Assembly (NCBI GenBank): GCA_947493585.1
Contig: CANLRI010000001.1
Coordinates: forward strand, 1,426,001-1,490,000
Direction: 5' to 3'
DNA: 64,000 bases
DNA from: an uncultured Planococcus sp.
Lineage (GTDB): Bacteria; Bacillota; Bacilli; Bacillales_A; Planococcaceae
In this document: one piece after another, positions 49,831 to 59,623 of the stretch
How positions within the stretch are numbered: position 1 is the stretch's first letter
Layout of the letters: each line of letters starts with the position of its first letter
Notes under the pieces: model-generated
What the model was told of the DNA's origin: nothing
The model's database searches: none
Seen by the model: only the letters and a program-made list of their open reading frames with translations
Translations under genes and position numbers: made by a program

Positions 49831-50217
49831 ATGACAAATCGGGTTCGCCGCACCATGCCCATTCTCCCGATCAGCATCGTAATGCAACTGACGGATTTGA
49901 CAGCACGGCAAATACGCTATTACGAAGAGCAAAAGCTGATCAGTCCGGCCAGGACAGAAGGCAATAAGCGCATGTTTTCATTGAATGATGTCGACGCACT
50001 GCTCGAGATCAAGGATTATCTGGAGCAGGGACTCAATGTCGCGGGCATCAGAAAACTGTACGAAACAAAAGAGATGCCGCAAAACGATCAAGCCGAGCCG
50101 AAGACATTGAGCGATGCAGAACTCCGCAGCTTGCTGCGCGAGGAGATGAAGCATCAGGCGCGGCCGTTTAGCCAAGCATCCCAACGACACGGTGATTTAT
50201 CCCGTTTCTTTAAATAA
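49831..50217 (+). CDS. glnR: Glutamine synthetase repressor GlnR
   Basis: A 128-residue MerR-family repressor of nitrogen genes. The winged-helix segment is LTDLTARQIRYYEEQKLISPARTEGNKRMFS. The C-terminus (RHGDLSRFF) is the tail that senses feedback-inhibited glutamine synthetase. ATG at 49831 follows GGGTGA and matches the family N-terminus (RRTMPILPI); an upstream GTG is rejected. A consensus GlnR box ahead of the promoter shows autorepression. glnA follows 38 bp later. Confidence 0.95.
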   Translation: MTNRVRRTMPILPISIVMQLTDLTARQIRYYEEQKLISPARTEGNKRMFSLNDVDALLEIKDYLEQGLNVAGIRKLYETKEMPQNDQAEPKTLSDAELRSLLREEMKHQARPFSQASQRHGDLSRFFK

Positions 50218-50255
50218 GCGGGCTACATAATATAACCTAGGAGAGTGAACAGTAC

Positions 50256-51590
50256 ATGAGCAAGTATTCAAAAGAAGACATTATTCGTTTGGTAAAAGAA
50301 GAAGACGTCAATTTTATCCGCCTGCAATTCACCGACATTCTCGGCGTTATCAAAAACGTAGAAATCCCAACATCCCAGCTTGAAAAAGCACTCGACAACA
50401 AAATGATGTTTGATGGATCTTCAATCGACGGCTTTGTCCGTATCGAAGAATCCGATATGTATTTGTTCCCAGACCTTGATACATGGGTTGTCTTCCCATG
50501 GATTACAGGAAAAGGTAAAGTTGCGCGTTTGATCTGCGATATTTACAATGCAGACGGAACGCCATTTGCTGGAGATCCACGTACAAACTTGAAGCGTGTC
50601 TTGAAAGAGATGGAAGAACTTGGATTCACTCATTTCAACCTAGGGCCAGAGCCGGAATTCTTCCTGTTCAAACTTGATGAAAGAGGCGAACCGTCTCTTG
50701 AACTGAATGACCATGGCGGTTATTTTGACTTGGCACCGATGGACCTTGGCGAAAACTGCCGACGCGACATCGTACTTGAGCTGGAGGAAATGGGCTTTGA
50801 AATCGAAGCATCTCACCACGAAGTAGCGCCAGGACAGCATGAAATTGACTTTAAATATGCTGATGCCATCAAAGCTTGCGATGATATCCAAACCTTTAAA
50901 CTGGTTGTTAAAACGATTGCCCGTAAACACGGACTTCACGCAACATTCATGCCGAAACCATTGTTCGGCGTCAACGGATCAGGCATGCACATGAACGTTT
51001 CCTTGTTCAAAGGCAACGAAAATGCTTTCCTTGATGAAGATGGCGACTTGAAGTTGAGCAAAACAGCTTACCAGTTCATGGCAGGCATCATTGAGCATGC
51101 GAAAGCGTTCACGGCTGTCACGAACCCGACAGTCAACTCATATAAGCGCCTTGTACCAGGTTATGAAGCACCTTGCTACATCGCTTGGTCAGGTAAAAAC
51201 CGTAGCCCATTAATACGTATCCCGGCTTCACGCGGCTTGTCAACGCGCGTAGAAGTGCGTTCAGTTGACCCTGCTGCGAACCCTTACTTGGCAATGGCTG
51301 TATTGCTTGGCGCTGGACTTGACGGCATCAAGCGTGACTTGACTCCGCCAAAAGCTGTAGACCGCAATATCTATGCAATGAACCGCAAAGAACGCAAAGA
51401 AGTCGGCATTGAAGATCTGCCAGGCACATTGTATGCTGCACTTGATGAGCTGCAAAACGATGAAGTCATGACAAAAGCGCTCGGTTCACACATTTTGAAT
51501 AACTTCGTGGAAGCGAAGGAAATCGAATGGGATATGTTCAGAACAAGCGTCCACCCGTGGGAGCGCGAGCAATACTTGAAAATGTATTAA
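50256..51590 (+). CDS. glnA: Glutamine synthetase, type I
   Basis: Condenses glutamate and ammonia with ATP. The 444-residue GSI-alpha form has the signature FDGSSIDGF (about 53), the metal-site [14 protein letters not shown] (about 231) and the C-terminal [17 protein letters not shown]. There is no adenylylation loop of the GSI-beta type. In its feedback-inhibited form it activates GlnR and traps TnrA. A strong terminator follows. Confidence 0.98.
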   Translation: MSKYSKEDIIRLVKEEDVNFIRLQFTDILGVIKNVEIPTSQLEKALDNKMMFDGSSIDGFVRIEESDMYLFPDLDTWVVFPWITGKGKVARLICDIYNADGTPFAGDPRTNLKRVLKEMEELGFTHFNLGPEPEFFLFKLDERGEPSLELNDHGGYFDLAPMDLGENCRRDIVLELEEMGFEIEASHHEVAPGQHEIDFKYADAIKACDDIQTFKLVVKTIARKHGLHATFMPKPLFGVNGSGMHMNVSLFKGNENAFLDEDGDLKLSKTAYQFMAGIIEHAKAFTAVTNPTVNSYKRLVPGYEAPCYIAWSGKNRSPLIRIPASRGLSTRVEVRSVDPAANPYLAMAVLLGAGLDGIKRDLTPPKAVDRNIYAMNRKERKEVGIEDLPGTLYAALDELQNDEVMTKALGSHILNNFVEAKEIEWDMFRTSVHPWEREQYLKMY

Positions 51591-51594
51591 TAGC

Positions 51595-51627
51595 AAAAAG
51601 CCGGAGCCGAGTGCTCCGGCTTTTTTT
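51595..51627 (+). terminator. Intrinsic terminator after glnA
   Basis: AAAAAGCCGGAGC / GCTCCGGCTTTTT with a CGAGT loop and T7. Confidence 0.93.
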
Positions 51628-51780
51628 GATTTACAAGGATTTAGGTCATACGGTAAAAGGCGATTGGCCAATTGAAGGAAAACTGTCTAAAGATTGTGCC
51701 CTTTCACACATACGCTATGCGATGGAAACGTGGTAAGATTTTACTTATATGAAAGAACTTCTAATATCTGGAGGGATAAA

Positions 51781-52311
51781 ATGCGTTTTATGAATGTCAT
51801 CATTGTATTTCTCATTGCCTTTTCATTCGGGGGAATTGCCTTATATGCAGTGGGGCCGAATCTATCGACTGAGGCAGTAGCGCAAAAAGCATTTGAAGAA
51901 CTCGAGCAAAGCGGTAAAATGGAGGAAATGGTCCAACAAATCGAAGCAGATCCCGAAGTTAGTCGCTATATGGAAGAGTGGCAATCCCAGCAAGCGATTC
52001 CAGAACAAGCGCCAGACAGCGGGACAAATGAACAGTTTGAAGAAGGATCTATCAATGAGGGAGATTCCATTGAAATCGACCCGCCACAAGTGCCAGAAGA
52101 ACAGGAATTGGCGTTTGAGACCAAAGAAGATGCTGCCAGCGTCATGATGGAAAAAGTCGGCTTCCGTAACTTATTGAAAATGAAAAATGCCGTCGAAAAT
52201 GATACGATGACGGCTGAACAAGTGATGGATGAACTCGACGATGATTTGAATGAGGAAGAAATGCTCGCCTTGAAAGTAATGATCTTTAAGGAATGGCAAA
52301 GCCGTAACTAA
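51781..52311 (+). CDS. Hypothetical acidic protein with N-terminal membrane anchor
   Basis: 176 residues, not recognised. The N-terminus is one hydrophobic helix (VIIVFLIAFSFGGIALYAVG, 6-25) without lipobox, so an uncleaved anchor or signal is likely. The rest is strongly acidic and soluble (many Glu/Asp, Gln-Pro linker near 75-105). It ends with a helical part resembling DUF-type repeats (EDAASVMMEKVGFRNLLKMKNAV; EQVMDELDDDLNEEEML). GGAGGG precedes ATG 51781; an upstream in-frame ATG is not supported. No cysteine or catalytic motif is seen. Confidence 0.75.
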   Translation: MRFMNVIIVFLIAFSFGGIALYAVGPNLSTEAVAQKAFEELEQSGKMEEMVQQIEADPEVSRYMEEWQSQQAIPEQAPDSGTNEQFEEGSINEGDSIEIDPPQVPEEQELAFETKEDAASVMMEKVGFRNLLKMKNAVENDTMTAEQVMDELDDDLNEEEMLALKVMIFKEWQSRN

Positions 52312-52371
52312 ACGATGGTTTATGCTACACTTATACATGCATTTCCATTCATTTTGAAGGGAGGAATTTCG

Positions 52372-52575
52372 ATGAAAACGTTTCAAGTAGAATTCTTCTT
52401 TGATCAAGGAAATACCATTGTGCATACAGTAAAAGCGATCGACAAAGAGTCGGCTATAAGCCAAGTGCCGTCAAATGGTACTTATGAATTGACGGACGAA
52501 GCAAATGGCAAGATTTACCGCATTACAATCAATCTAGTCAAATACATCGTCGTGACAGAAATGCAAACAAATTAA
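52372..52575 (+). CDS. Small hypothetical protein
   Basis: 67 residues, not recognised. It starts at ATG 52372 behind AAGGGAGGAA. The sequence (KTFQVEFFFDQGNTIVHTVKA) reads like a small beta-rich domain with no membrane segment or cysteine. It is followed at once by a 19-bp perfect hairpin terminator. It lies between the acidic membrane protein and convergent lexA. Confidence 0.7.
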   Translation: MKTFQVEFFFDQGNTIVHTVKAIDKESAISQVPSNGTYELTDEANGKIYRITINLVKYIVVTEMQTN

Positions 52576-52627
52576 AAAGACATAAAAGCAGCCGGGGATA
52601 AACATCTTCGGCTGCTTTTATGTCTTT
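52576..52627 (+). terminator. Very long terminator hairpin
   Basis: Perfect 19-bp stem (arms 52576-52594 and 52609-52627) with a 14-nt apex that can pair internally (GAT/ATC). A and T runs lie at the base, so it could terminate on both strands. Confidence 0.88.
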
Positions 52628-52659
52628 AAGGTTACATAAGATAATTATAGAGAGCTTGA

Positions 52660-52709
52660 AGCCATAGAAAAAAGGAGGAAGTCATGCTTTCCTCCTTTTT
52701 TCTATGGCT
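52660..52709 (-). terminator. lexA terminator, long perfect hairpin
   Basis: A perfect 21-bp stem (arms 52660-52680 and 52689-52709) with an 8-nt loop, just downstream of the lexA stop. The T run is inside the stem. Confidence 0.8.
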
Positions 52710-52730
52710 CCTTGAACTGGAGCAAGATAC

Positions 52731-53351
52731 TTAATGGATTTGGCGGTAGACGCCGACGACTTTTCCGAGAATGCTCACCTGGTCAACGATAATCGGATCC
52801 ATCGATGAATTTTCAGGCTGCAGGCGGAAGTAATTGTCCTCACGGAAAAAGCGTTTGACGGTGGCTTCATTTTCTTCGGTCATCGCAACGACGATGTCTC
52901 CGTTATTGGCAGTTTGCTGTTGCTTGACGACAACATAATCGCCATTTAGGATGCCGGCTTCGATCATACTTTCACCCATAATCTCCAACATGAAGATATG
53001 GTCTTCTTCCGTGCCATATGTTTGCGGCAACGGGAAGTATTCTTCGACGTTTTCAATCGCAGTGATCGGCATGCCTGCTGTAACTTTCCCAATCAAAGGA
53101 ACGTGGAGGACAGGACTCTTATCGATGAGTGCTTCTTCCGAACCGATGATTTCGATGGCTCTTGGTTTCGTTGGGTCGCGGCGGATCAGCCCTTTGCTTT
53201 CGAGTCTCGCTAGATGGCCGTGGACAGTCGAACTGGATGCAAGGCCGACCGCTTCGCCGATCTCCCGGACGGAGGGGGGATAGCCTTTTGCACGGACTTC
53301 ATCTTTTATGAAATTCAGGATGTCTTCCTGACGCTTAGATACTTTTTTCAC
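52731..53351 (-). CDS. lexA: SOS repressor LexA
   Basis: A 206-residue repressor that self-cleaves with RecA. An N-terminal winged helix ([24 protein letters not shown]) is followed by the cleavage site Ala92-Gly93 (VTAGMP), nucleophile Ser128 (MGESM) and Lys166 (ATVKRF). The GTG at 53351 is chosen over longer starts because AAAGAGGTG precedes it and the length then equals B. subtilis LexA. It is divergent from yneA across a gap with four LexA boxes. Confidence 0.96.
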   Translation of the reverse strand: MKKVSKRQEDILNFIKDEVRAKGYPPSVREIGEAVGLASSSTVHGHLARLESKGLIRRDPTKPRAIEIIGSEEALIDKSPVLHVPLIGKVTAGMPITAIENVEEYFPLPQTYGTEEDHIFMLEIMGESMIEAGILNGDYVVVKQQQTANNGDIVVAMTEENEATVKRFFREDNYFRLQPENSSMDPIIVDQVSILGKVVGVYRQIH

Positions 53352-53395
53352 CAGTTTCACCTCTTTATAGGATTTATTCAAGATTAACTATCTAT

Positions 53396-53424
53396 AGTAT
53401 AGCAACTCGGGCATTGAAATGCAA
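53396..53424 (-). promoter_or_regulatory. Sigma-A promoter for lexA
   Basis: On the minus strand: TTGCAT, 17 nt, TATACT. Its -35 is overlapped by the nearest LexA box (53422-53435). Confidence 0.75.
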
Positions 53425-53435
53425 ACATAGGTTCG
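53422..53435 (+). promoter_or_regulatory. LexA box 1 (lexA side)
   Basis: CAAACATAGGTTCG, about 12 of 14 positions fit CGAAC-N4-GTTCG; it overlaps the lexA -35. Confidence 0.65.
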
Positions 53436-53444
53436 AATTTAATC

Positions 53445-53474
53445 TTGACAAGAAACGTCTGTTCGCTTTAATAT
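53445..53474 (+). promoter_or_regulatory. Sigma-A promoter for yneA-yneB-ynzC
   Basis: TTGACA (consensus), 18 nt, TAATAT. LexA box 2 lies inside the spacer. Confidence 0.8.
53452..53465 (+). promoter_or_regulatory. LexA box 2 (in yneA promoter spacer)
   Basis: GAAACGTCTGTTCG; a perfect right half and a weaker left half. It blocks RNA polymerase directly if occupied. Confidence 0.6.
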
Positions 53475-53475
53475 G

Positions 53476-53489
53476 AGAACATACATTCC
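53476..53489 (+). promoter_or_regulatory. LexA box 3 (yneA leader)
   Basis: AGAACATACATTCC, 12 of 14 consensus positions, just downstream of the yneA -10. Confidence 0.7.
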
Positions 53490-53502
53490 GAACAAATATT
53501 CT
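53489..53502 (+). promoter_or_regulatory. LexA box 4 (yneA leader)
   Basis: CGAACAAATATTCT, left half perfect; it abuts box 3, sharing one base. Confidence 0.6.
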
Positions 53503-53518
53503 AAAGGAGGCGGCTTGA

Positions 53519-54486
<968 letters not shown>

Positions 54487-54544
54487 AACCTTGCACTGTC
54501 CCGCCTTTTTTTGTACCATGGAGCAGTGGAAAGGGGGACTTTAT

Positions 54545-54778
54545 ATGCTATCTCCAGATAAGATCGGACGGATCAACGAATTGTCCAAAAAGTCCAAGCG
54601 TGACGGGCTGACGCAAGAAGAATCAAAAGAACAATCCGCACTGCGCCAGGAATACTTACAAAGTTTCCGCAAGTCGATGCGTGGAACGATTGAAAATGTC
54701 ACCGTCATCGATCCGGAAGGAAAAGACGTAACACCAGACAAAATTAAAAATAAACGGGAGAATAAGTATTTGAATTAA
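54545..54778 (+). CDS. ynzC: DUF896 protein YnzC
   Basis: A 77-residue two-helix hairpin protein of the DUF896 family (IGRINELSKKSKRDGLT-xx-E), third gene of the SOS operon. Function is unknown. ATG at 54545 follows AAAGGGGGA; upstream in-frame ATGs are not supported. The stop lies in the loop of the terminator. Confidence 0.92.
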   Translation: MLSPDKIGRINELSKKSKRDGLTQEESKEQSALRQEYLQSFRKSMRGTIENVTVIDPEGKDVTPDKIKNKRENKYLN

Positions 54779-54794
54779 TACTTATTCTCTTTTT
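54758..54794 (+). terminator. Terminator overlapping the ynzC end
   Basis: GAGAATAAGTATT / AATACTTATTCTC with a TGAATT loop and T5; the last codons of ynzC form the left arm. Confidence 0.88.
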
Positions 54795-54796
54795 CG

Positions 54797-54825
54797 TTGT
54801 ATTCTTCCCTAGAGTTGACTAAACT
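54797..54825 (+). promoter_or_regulatory. Probable promoter for tkt
   Basis: TTGTAT, 17 nt, TAAACT. An alternative TTGACT lies 10 nt further on with poorer spacing. Confidence 0.5.
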
Positions 54826-54863
54826 AGAATAGGATTAAATTTAGTTTCAGAGAGGATGTCACT

Positions 54864-56864
54864 ATGTCAAACCATGCAGATCAACTTGCAGTAAATACCA
54901 TTCGAACACTTTCTATCGATGCTATTGAAAAAGCCAATTCCGGACACCCGGGACTTCCAATGGGCGCCGCTCCGATGGCGTATACACTCTGGACAAAACA
55001 TATGAACCATAACCCGAACAACCCAAACTGGTTCAACCGCGACCGTTTCGTCCTGTCAGCGGGACATGGTTCGATGCTTCTATACAGCTTGCTTCATTTA
55101 AGCGGATACGGATTGCCGATGGAGGAAATCAAAAACTTCCGCCAATGGGATTCGAAGACGCCGGGACACCCAGAATACAAGCACACAGTTGGTGTCGAAG
55201 CCACAACTGGACCGCTTGGCCAAGGGATCGGTATGGCAGTCGGCATGGCAATGGCAGAACGCCATTTAGCAGCTACATACAATAAAGAAGGCCTCGACAT
55301 TATCGACCACCACACATTCGCTCTTTGCGGAGACGGTGATTTAATGGAAGGGGTAGCCGGAGAAGCGATTTCGCTTGCAGGGCACTTGAAATTGGATAAA
55401 TTGGTTGTTTTGTATGACAGCAACGATATTTCACTCGACGGCGATTTGTCGATGAGTTTCTCAGAGAACATCCAAAAGCGTTTCGAGTCTTACGGTTGGA
55501 ACTATCTTCGTGTGGATGACGGCAACGATATGGACGATTTGTCTGCAAAAATCGCTGAAGCGAAAAAATCTACTGACAAACCGACACTGGTGGAAGTCAA
55601 GACAGTCATCGGCTACGGTTCGCCGAACAAATCCGGAAAAGCGGATTCGCACGGTGCACCACTAGGCGAAGATGAAATGAAATTAACTAAAGAATATTAT
55701 AAATGGACATTCGATCAAGATTTCCATGTGCCGGAAGAAGTATACGAAACCTTCAAAGAAGCGACAAATTCACTTGGCGCCAAAGCGGAATCGGCTTGGA
55801 ATGAATTGTACAAACAGTATGAAGCACAGCATCCTGAACTTGCTTCTCAGCTGCAAGCAGCAATCCGTGGTGACGTGCCGGCTGATTTCGACTCACAATT
55901 CCCACAATATGAAGTCGGCAAAAAACAAGCAACGCGCGCATCATCTGGTGACATGGTCAATGCTATTGCGAAGACGGTTCCTTCGTTCTTCGGCGGCAGT
56001 GCTGACCTTGCCGGTTCAAACAAAACCAATATCAAAGACGGCGGCGACTTCGATGCTGAGCATCCAGAAGCCCGCAATATCTGGTTCGGCGTTCGTGAAT
56101 TCGCGATGGGCGCTGCGCTTAACGGTATGGCGCTTCACGGTGGCTTACATGTCTTCGGTGGTACGTTCTTCGTATTCAGTGATTACGTCCGCCCAGCGAT
56201 CCGCCTAGGCGCATTGATGGGGCTTCCAGTTACCTACGTGTTCACTCATGATAGCGTAGCGGTCGGAGAAGACGGTCCGACACATGAACCGATCGAACAG
56301 CTAGCCTCACTGCGTGCAATGCCAAACTTGGGCATCATCCGCCCAGCTGATGCGAACGAAACAAAAGCAGCATGGCGCTTGGCACTCACGTCTAAAGACA
56401 AGCCGACCTTGCTCGTATTGTCCCGCCAAAACTTGCCGGTTCTCGAAACAACTGGTGAAAAAGCAGAAGAAGGCGTCGAAAAAGGCGCTTACGTCGTGTC
56501 TCCAGCTGAAGGCGCACAAGCTTTGCTGCTTGCGACTGGATCTGAAGTCAGCCTAGCAATCGATGCGCAGAAGCAATTGAAAGAACAAGGCATCTCGGTG
56601 TCTGTTGTGTCGATGCCATCATGGGATCGTTTCGAACAGCAGGATAAAGAGTACAAAGAATCCGTCTTGCCGAAAAACATCACAAAACGCCTCGCCATCG
56701 AAATGGGCTCATCATTCGGTTGGGATCGCTACACTGGATTTGAAGGCGATATCCTCGCGATTGATCACTTCGGTGCAAGTGCCCCTGGTGAGAAAATCAT
56801 GGAAGAATTCGGTTTCACGCCTGAAAATGTTGCCTCCAAAGTGAAGCAATTGATCAACGAGTAA
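54864..56864 (+). CDS. tkt: Transketolase
   Basis: Thiamine-diphosphate enzyme moving two-carbon ketol units in the non-oxidative pentose phosphate pathway. The 666-residue protein has [27 protein letters not shown], the TPP motif [13 protein letters not shown] (about 155) and the pyrimidine domain [14 protein letters not shown] (about 468). It follows the SOS operon exactly as in B. subtilis but has its own promoter and terminator. Confidence 0.98.
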   Translation: MSNHADQLAVNTIRTLSIDAIEKANSGHPGLPMGAAPMAYTLWTKHMNHNPNNPNWFNRDRFVLSAGHGSMLLYSLLHLSGYGLPMEEIKNFRQWDSKTPGHPEYKHTVGVEATTGPLGQGIGMAVGMAMAERHLAATYNKEGLDIIDHHTFALCGDGDLMEGVAGEAISLAGHLKLDKLVVLYDSNDISLDGDLSMSFSENIQKRFESYGWNYLRVDDGNDMDDLSAKIAEAKKSTDKPTLVEVKTVIGYGSPNKSGKADSHGAPLGEDEMKLTKEYYKWTFDQDFHVPEEVYETFKEATNSLGAKAESAWNELYKQYEAQHPELASQLQAAIRGDVPADFDSQFPQYEVGKKQATRASSGDMVNAIAKTVPSFFGGSADLAGSNKTNIKDGGDFDAEHPEARNIWFGVREFAMGAALNGMALHGGLHVFGGTFFVFSDYVRPAIRLGALMGLPVTYVFTHDSVAVGEDGPTHEPIEQLASLRAMPNLGIIRPADANETKAAWRLALTSKDKPTLLVLSRQNLPVLETTGEKAEEGVEKGAYVVSPAEGAQALLLATGSEVSLAIDAQKQLKEQGISVSVVSMPSWDRFEQQDKEYKESVLPKNITKRLAIEMGSSFGWDRYTGFEGDILAIDHFGASAPGEKIMEEFGFTPENVASKVKQLINE

Positions 56865-56917
56865 ATGTTGATTCAGTTATTGGCTCGAAACAGCAAAATC
56901 TTAGTCTTAAAATAATG

Positions 56918-56949
56918 AAAGCCGCCAGAGTGATTTTCTGGCGGCTTTT
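56918..56949 (+). terminator. Intrinsic terminator after tkt
   Basis: AAAGCCGCCAGA / TCTGGCGGCTTT with a 7-nt loop and T4. Confidence 0.87.
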
Positions 56950-57020
56950 CTTGTGAAAAATTTTGTTATTTCGATTTTTTACGCTGCTATCCGGTTATAA
57001 TCGATTCAAGAGGTGGGATT

Positions 57021-58178
57021 ATGAAGAAGTTATGGGGGTTCATTCCAGCATTTGCTGTTTTTATTGCATTAAGTATTGTCGCTTTTTACGGAGGCATTAT
57101 ATTATTGCTATCTGGAGGTCGGGCGTGGCTGCCGTTGTTTTTCTTCGTCTTGCTGTTTTTGTTTTTCTTGTTTATACTATCCAAGCAAATTGGGAACGCA
57201 AAGAGATGGAAACAGACAGCAGTAGTGTTCGTTGTTCTTGCAGTCATTCTAGCCGTTTGGCCTCTCTATCAAGCATATTTGAATTCCATTCCGGGCGTTT
57301 CGGCTGAAGTGGACATCTATTCGTATATGCCATTTCAAGAGGACTCCAAACTGAATGTCCTGGATGAGGAACCCGAAATCCAGTTTGAAAGGGATTTCCC
57401 AAGGCTTGACGGTGCGACGGCACTTTACCCGGTATATGCAGCTGCTGCAGAAATGCTTTATCCGGAAGATTGGTATGAACCGACCGACAGCGAAGTGATG
57501 GTCAATACGACGCCTGTTGCTTATTCCAATTTGTTTGAAGGGAAAGTGGACGCAGTTTTTGCCGCTGCGCCTTCGCAGGGGCAGTTAAAGACAGCGGATG
57601 CTAAAGGTCTCGAGCTGACGCTGACACCCATCGGGAAAGAGGCGTTCGTCTTTTTCGTCCATGCTGACAATCCGGTTGAGTCGTTGAGTTCTGAAGATCT
57701 TCGCATGATTTATAGCGGCGAAATCACCGATTGGTCTTCAGTTGGTGGAGATGCTAAAGAGATCAGGGCTTTTCAACGGCCGGAAGACAGCGGCAGTCAA
57801 ACCGCGTTACTTCGATTCATGGGCGAAGTGCCCGTGGTGGAGGCTCCGCGTGAAAACATAGAAGAAGGCATGGGCGGCATCATCGATCAAGTGGCAGAAT
57901 ATAAAAACCACAAAAATGCGATTGGCTATACATTCCGTTTCTACGGGGAGGAAATGGCCGCTAATGAATTGATCCAATACTTGGCTATCGATGGCATTGT
58001 ACCGTCAGTCGACGCCATTCAAAAAGATGAATATCCGTTAACTTCGGAGTTCTATATCGTCACGACTCAATATAGCAGTCCGGAAGCCCTGGTACTGGCA
58101 GCATGGTTTACTTCCGCACAAGGGCAGCGCTTGGTTGAAAAAGCGGGATATGTCCCTTTGGATTCGTCCGGCGAGTAA
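57021..58178 (+). CDS. Membrane-anchored PstS-like phosphate-binding protein
   Basis: A 385-residue protein with an unusual layout. Three membrane helices come first (about 5-30, 35-54 and 66-87). A linker follows, then a PstS-type periplasmic binding domain (about 120-380) with RLDGATALYPVYAAAAE, MIYSGEITDWSSVGG and the ligand loop PEDSGSQTALLRFM. The domain fits an oxyanion such as phosphate. No signal peptide, lipobox or pst transporter genes are present, so sensing or capture at the membrane is more likely than classical transport. ATG at 57021 follows AAGAGGTGGG. It occupies the slot of sirA (yneE) in B. subtilis. Confidence 0.8.
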   Translation: MKKLWGFIPAFAVFIALSIVAFYGGIILLLSGGRAWLPLFFFVLLFLFFLFILSKQIGNAKRWKQTAVVFVVLAVILAVWPLYQAYLNSIPGVSAEVDIYSYMPFQEDSKLNVLDEEPEIQFERDFPRLDGATALYPVYAAAAEMLYPEDWYEPTDSEVMVNTTPVAYSNLFEGKVDAVFAAAPSQGQLKTADAKGLELTLTPIGKEAFVFFVHADNPVESLSSEDLRMIYSGEITDWSSVGGDAKEIRAFQRPEDSGSQTALLRFMGEVPVVEAPRENIEEGMGGIIDQVAEYKNHKNAIGYTFRFYGEEMAANELIQYLAIDGIVPSVDAIQKDEYPLTSEFYIVTTQYSSPEALVLAAWFTSAQGQRLVEKAGYVPLDSSGE

Positions 58179-58248
58179 ATGGGCTGCCGCTACTCGGGAT
58201 GTAATAGGTAGCAGTCTTTGTTTCTGCGCAATTTTAATGCCGTTCATA

Positions 58249-58277
58249 TAGTCACGTCCTGAAATTTATAGTATAAT
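58249..58277 (+). promoter_or_regulatory. Promoter for yneF
   Basis: TAGTCA (4 of 6), 17 nt, TATAAT (consensus), 47 bp before the yneF start. Confidence 0.55.
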
Positions 58278-58324
58278 CCTTTTTGGTGCATGATTTAATT
58301 GGCAACACGAAGGAGGTAATTTGT

Positions 58325-58558
58325 ATGGATACATGGATCTGGATTGTTATCGTTATTGTGGCTTTACTCGCAGGTGTTGCACTTGGATTCTTTATCGCTC
58401 GTCGATACATGATGAAATATTTGCAGGACAACCCACCGATCAACGAAGAGATGCTGCGGATTATGATGATGCAAATGGGACAAAAACCATCTCAAAAGAA
58501 AATCAACCAAATGATGGCTCAAATGAACAAAGCCTCGACAAAACCGGGCAAAAAATAA
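58325..58558 (+). CDS. yneF: UPF0154 membrane protein YneF
   Basis: A 77-residue small membrane protein. One N-terminal helix ([26 protein letters not shown]) is followed by the UPF0154 signature [22 protein letters not shown]. Function is unknown. ATG at 58325 follows AAGGAGGTAAT. Neighbour of tkt in many Bacillales. Confidence 0.93.
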   Translation: MDTWIWIVIVIVALLAGVALGFFIARRYMMKYLQDNPPINEEMLRIMMMQMGQKPSQKKINQMMAQMNKASTKPGKK

Positions 58559-58598
58559 ACGCTTATGCAATTATTCGCCCATAGGTGATGAATACAAG

Positions 58599-58636
58599 AA
58601 GAACCACCGTTCGCTTCTGAACGGTGGTTCTTTTTT
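58599..58636. terminator. Terminator between yneF and the convergent hydrolase gene
   Basis: A perfect 14-bp stem AAGAACCACCGTTC / GAACGGTGGTTCTT with a GCTTCT loop and T6; it can serve both strands. Confidence 0.88.
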
Positions 58637-58651
58637 GTGGATTTTTTCGGA

Positions 58652-59611
58652 TTAACTGGAAATTTGTGTGACACCATCAGCTGCTTTAGGCGTTAATAAA
58701 TCATGTGTCATGAGGAATTCTGCAACTGTTCCTTCGTATTCGTCCGGATTTTTATTGAATGATTGGGCATGTTCGCCTTCATCAAACAATTTTAGCTGTT
58801 TTGCGCCTTGTTTCAATTCGAATAATTCCCTTGTCATTTTTGGCAAGACAAACTCATCCGGTAAGCTGTGGATGAACAGCACAGGCTTTGCAATCTTTTT
58901 CACGACTTCCCGGGGTGATACGGTAGTAATCGAGTAGCCGTCGCGCAGTTTCAAGAATACATTGGCGAGGCGAAGTGCCAAAGAAGTGCGCATCGGCGTC
59001 GTCGTTCGCATGACGTGCAAGATCTGCTCGCTGATATCGGAATAGGCACAGTCAGAGATGTAAAAATCCGCCGAGTCCTCCATTCCGGCATATAATAGCG
59101 TCGTCGCGGCGCCCATCGATTCCCCGTGAATGCCGAAGAACAAAGATGGTCCGACATGGAGTTTTAAGGCCTTCACAACTGCTTGCAGATCCAGCTTCTC
59201 ATAATGCCCGAAGCTCGTCGTCTTGCCTCCTGACTCGCCGTGCCGGCGGTGGTCATAGACGACAGAGTTGAAGCCGAGGCGTTCGAACATACGCGCATAT
59301 TTAAATGAGTTCACTTTGCTTTCGGTGACGCCATGGCAAATGATGACGTACCGGTTTGTGGTGTGCGGCTCCAGGAAAATCGCTTTGATCGGATAGCCGT
59401 TAGCGGATTCGATCCATTGTTCGCTTTTCTTAGCGTTGTTATACCAAGCTTCATCGTAGCGTTTGGCAGTCGTTTCCCTTTCCAAAATCAAGGAAGCGTC
59501 TTTATTCTTTACATACATAAGACGGTTGCTTGCGGCAAAACCCAATGCGGCAAAAGAAGCAGTTAATGTGCTCGAGACGATGGCTGAAGTCAACAATAGT
59601 CGCTTTTTCAC
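58652..59611 (-). CDS. Membrane-anchored alpha/beta hydrolase, YqkD-like
   Basis: 319 residues. An N-terminal hydrophobic segment (LLLTSAIVSSTLTASFAALGFA) suggests an anchor or signal. The hydrolase fold has VIICHGVTESK, YDHRRHGESGG, nucleophile elbow GESMGA, aspartate in HSLPDEFV and histidine in EGEHAQS. It resembles B. subtilis YqkD, whose substrate is unknown. GTG at 59611 follows GAGGTG on the minus strand; the GTG three codons upstream overlaps that site. It lies 12 nt downstream of the HMG-CoA lyase gene, so the two are probably co-transcribed. Confidence 0.85.
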   Translation of the reverse strand: MKKRLLLTSAIVSSTLTASFAALGFAASNRLMYVKNKDASLILERETTAKRYDEAWYNNAKKSEQWIESANGYPIKAIFLEPHTTNRYVIICHGVTESKVNSFKYARMFERLGFNSVVYDHRRHGESGGKTTSFGHYEKLDLQAVVKALKLHVGPSLFFGIHGESMGAATTLLYAGMEDSADFYISDCAYSDISEQILHVMRTTTPMRTSLALRLANVFLKLRDGYSITTVSPREVVKKIAKPVLFIHSLPDEFVLPKMTRELFELKQGAKQLKLFDEGEHAQSFNKNPDEYEGTVAEFLMTHDLLTPKAADGVTQISS

Positions 59612-59623
59612 GGCGCACACACC

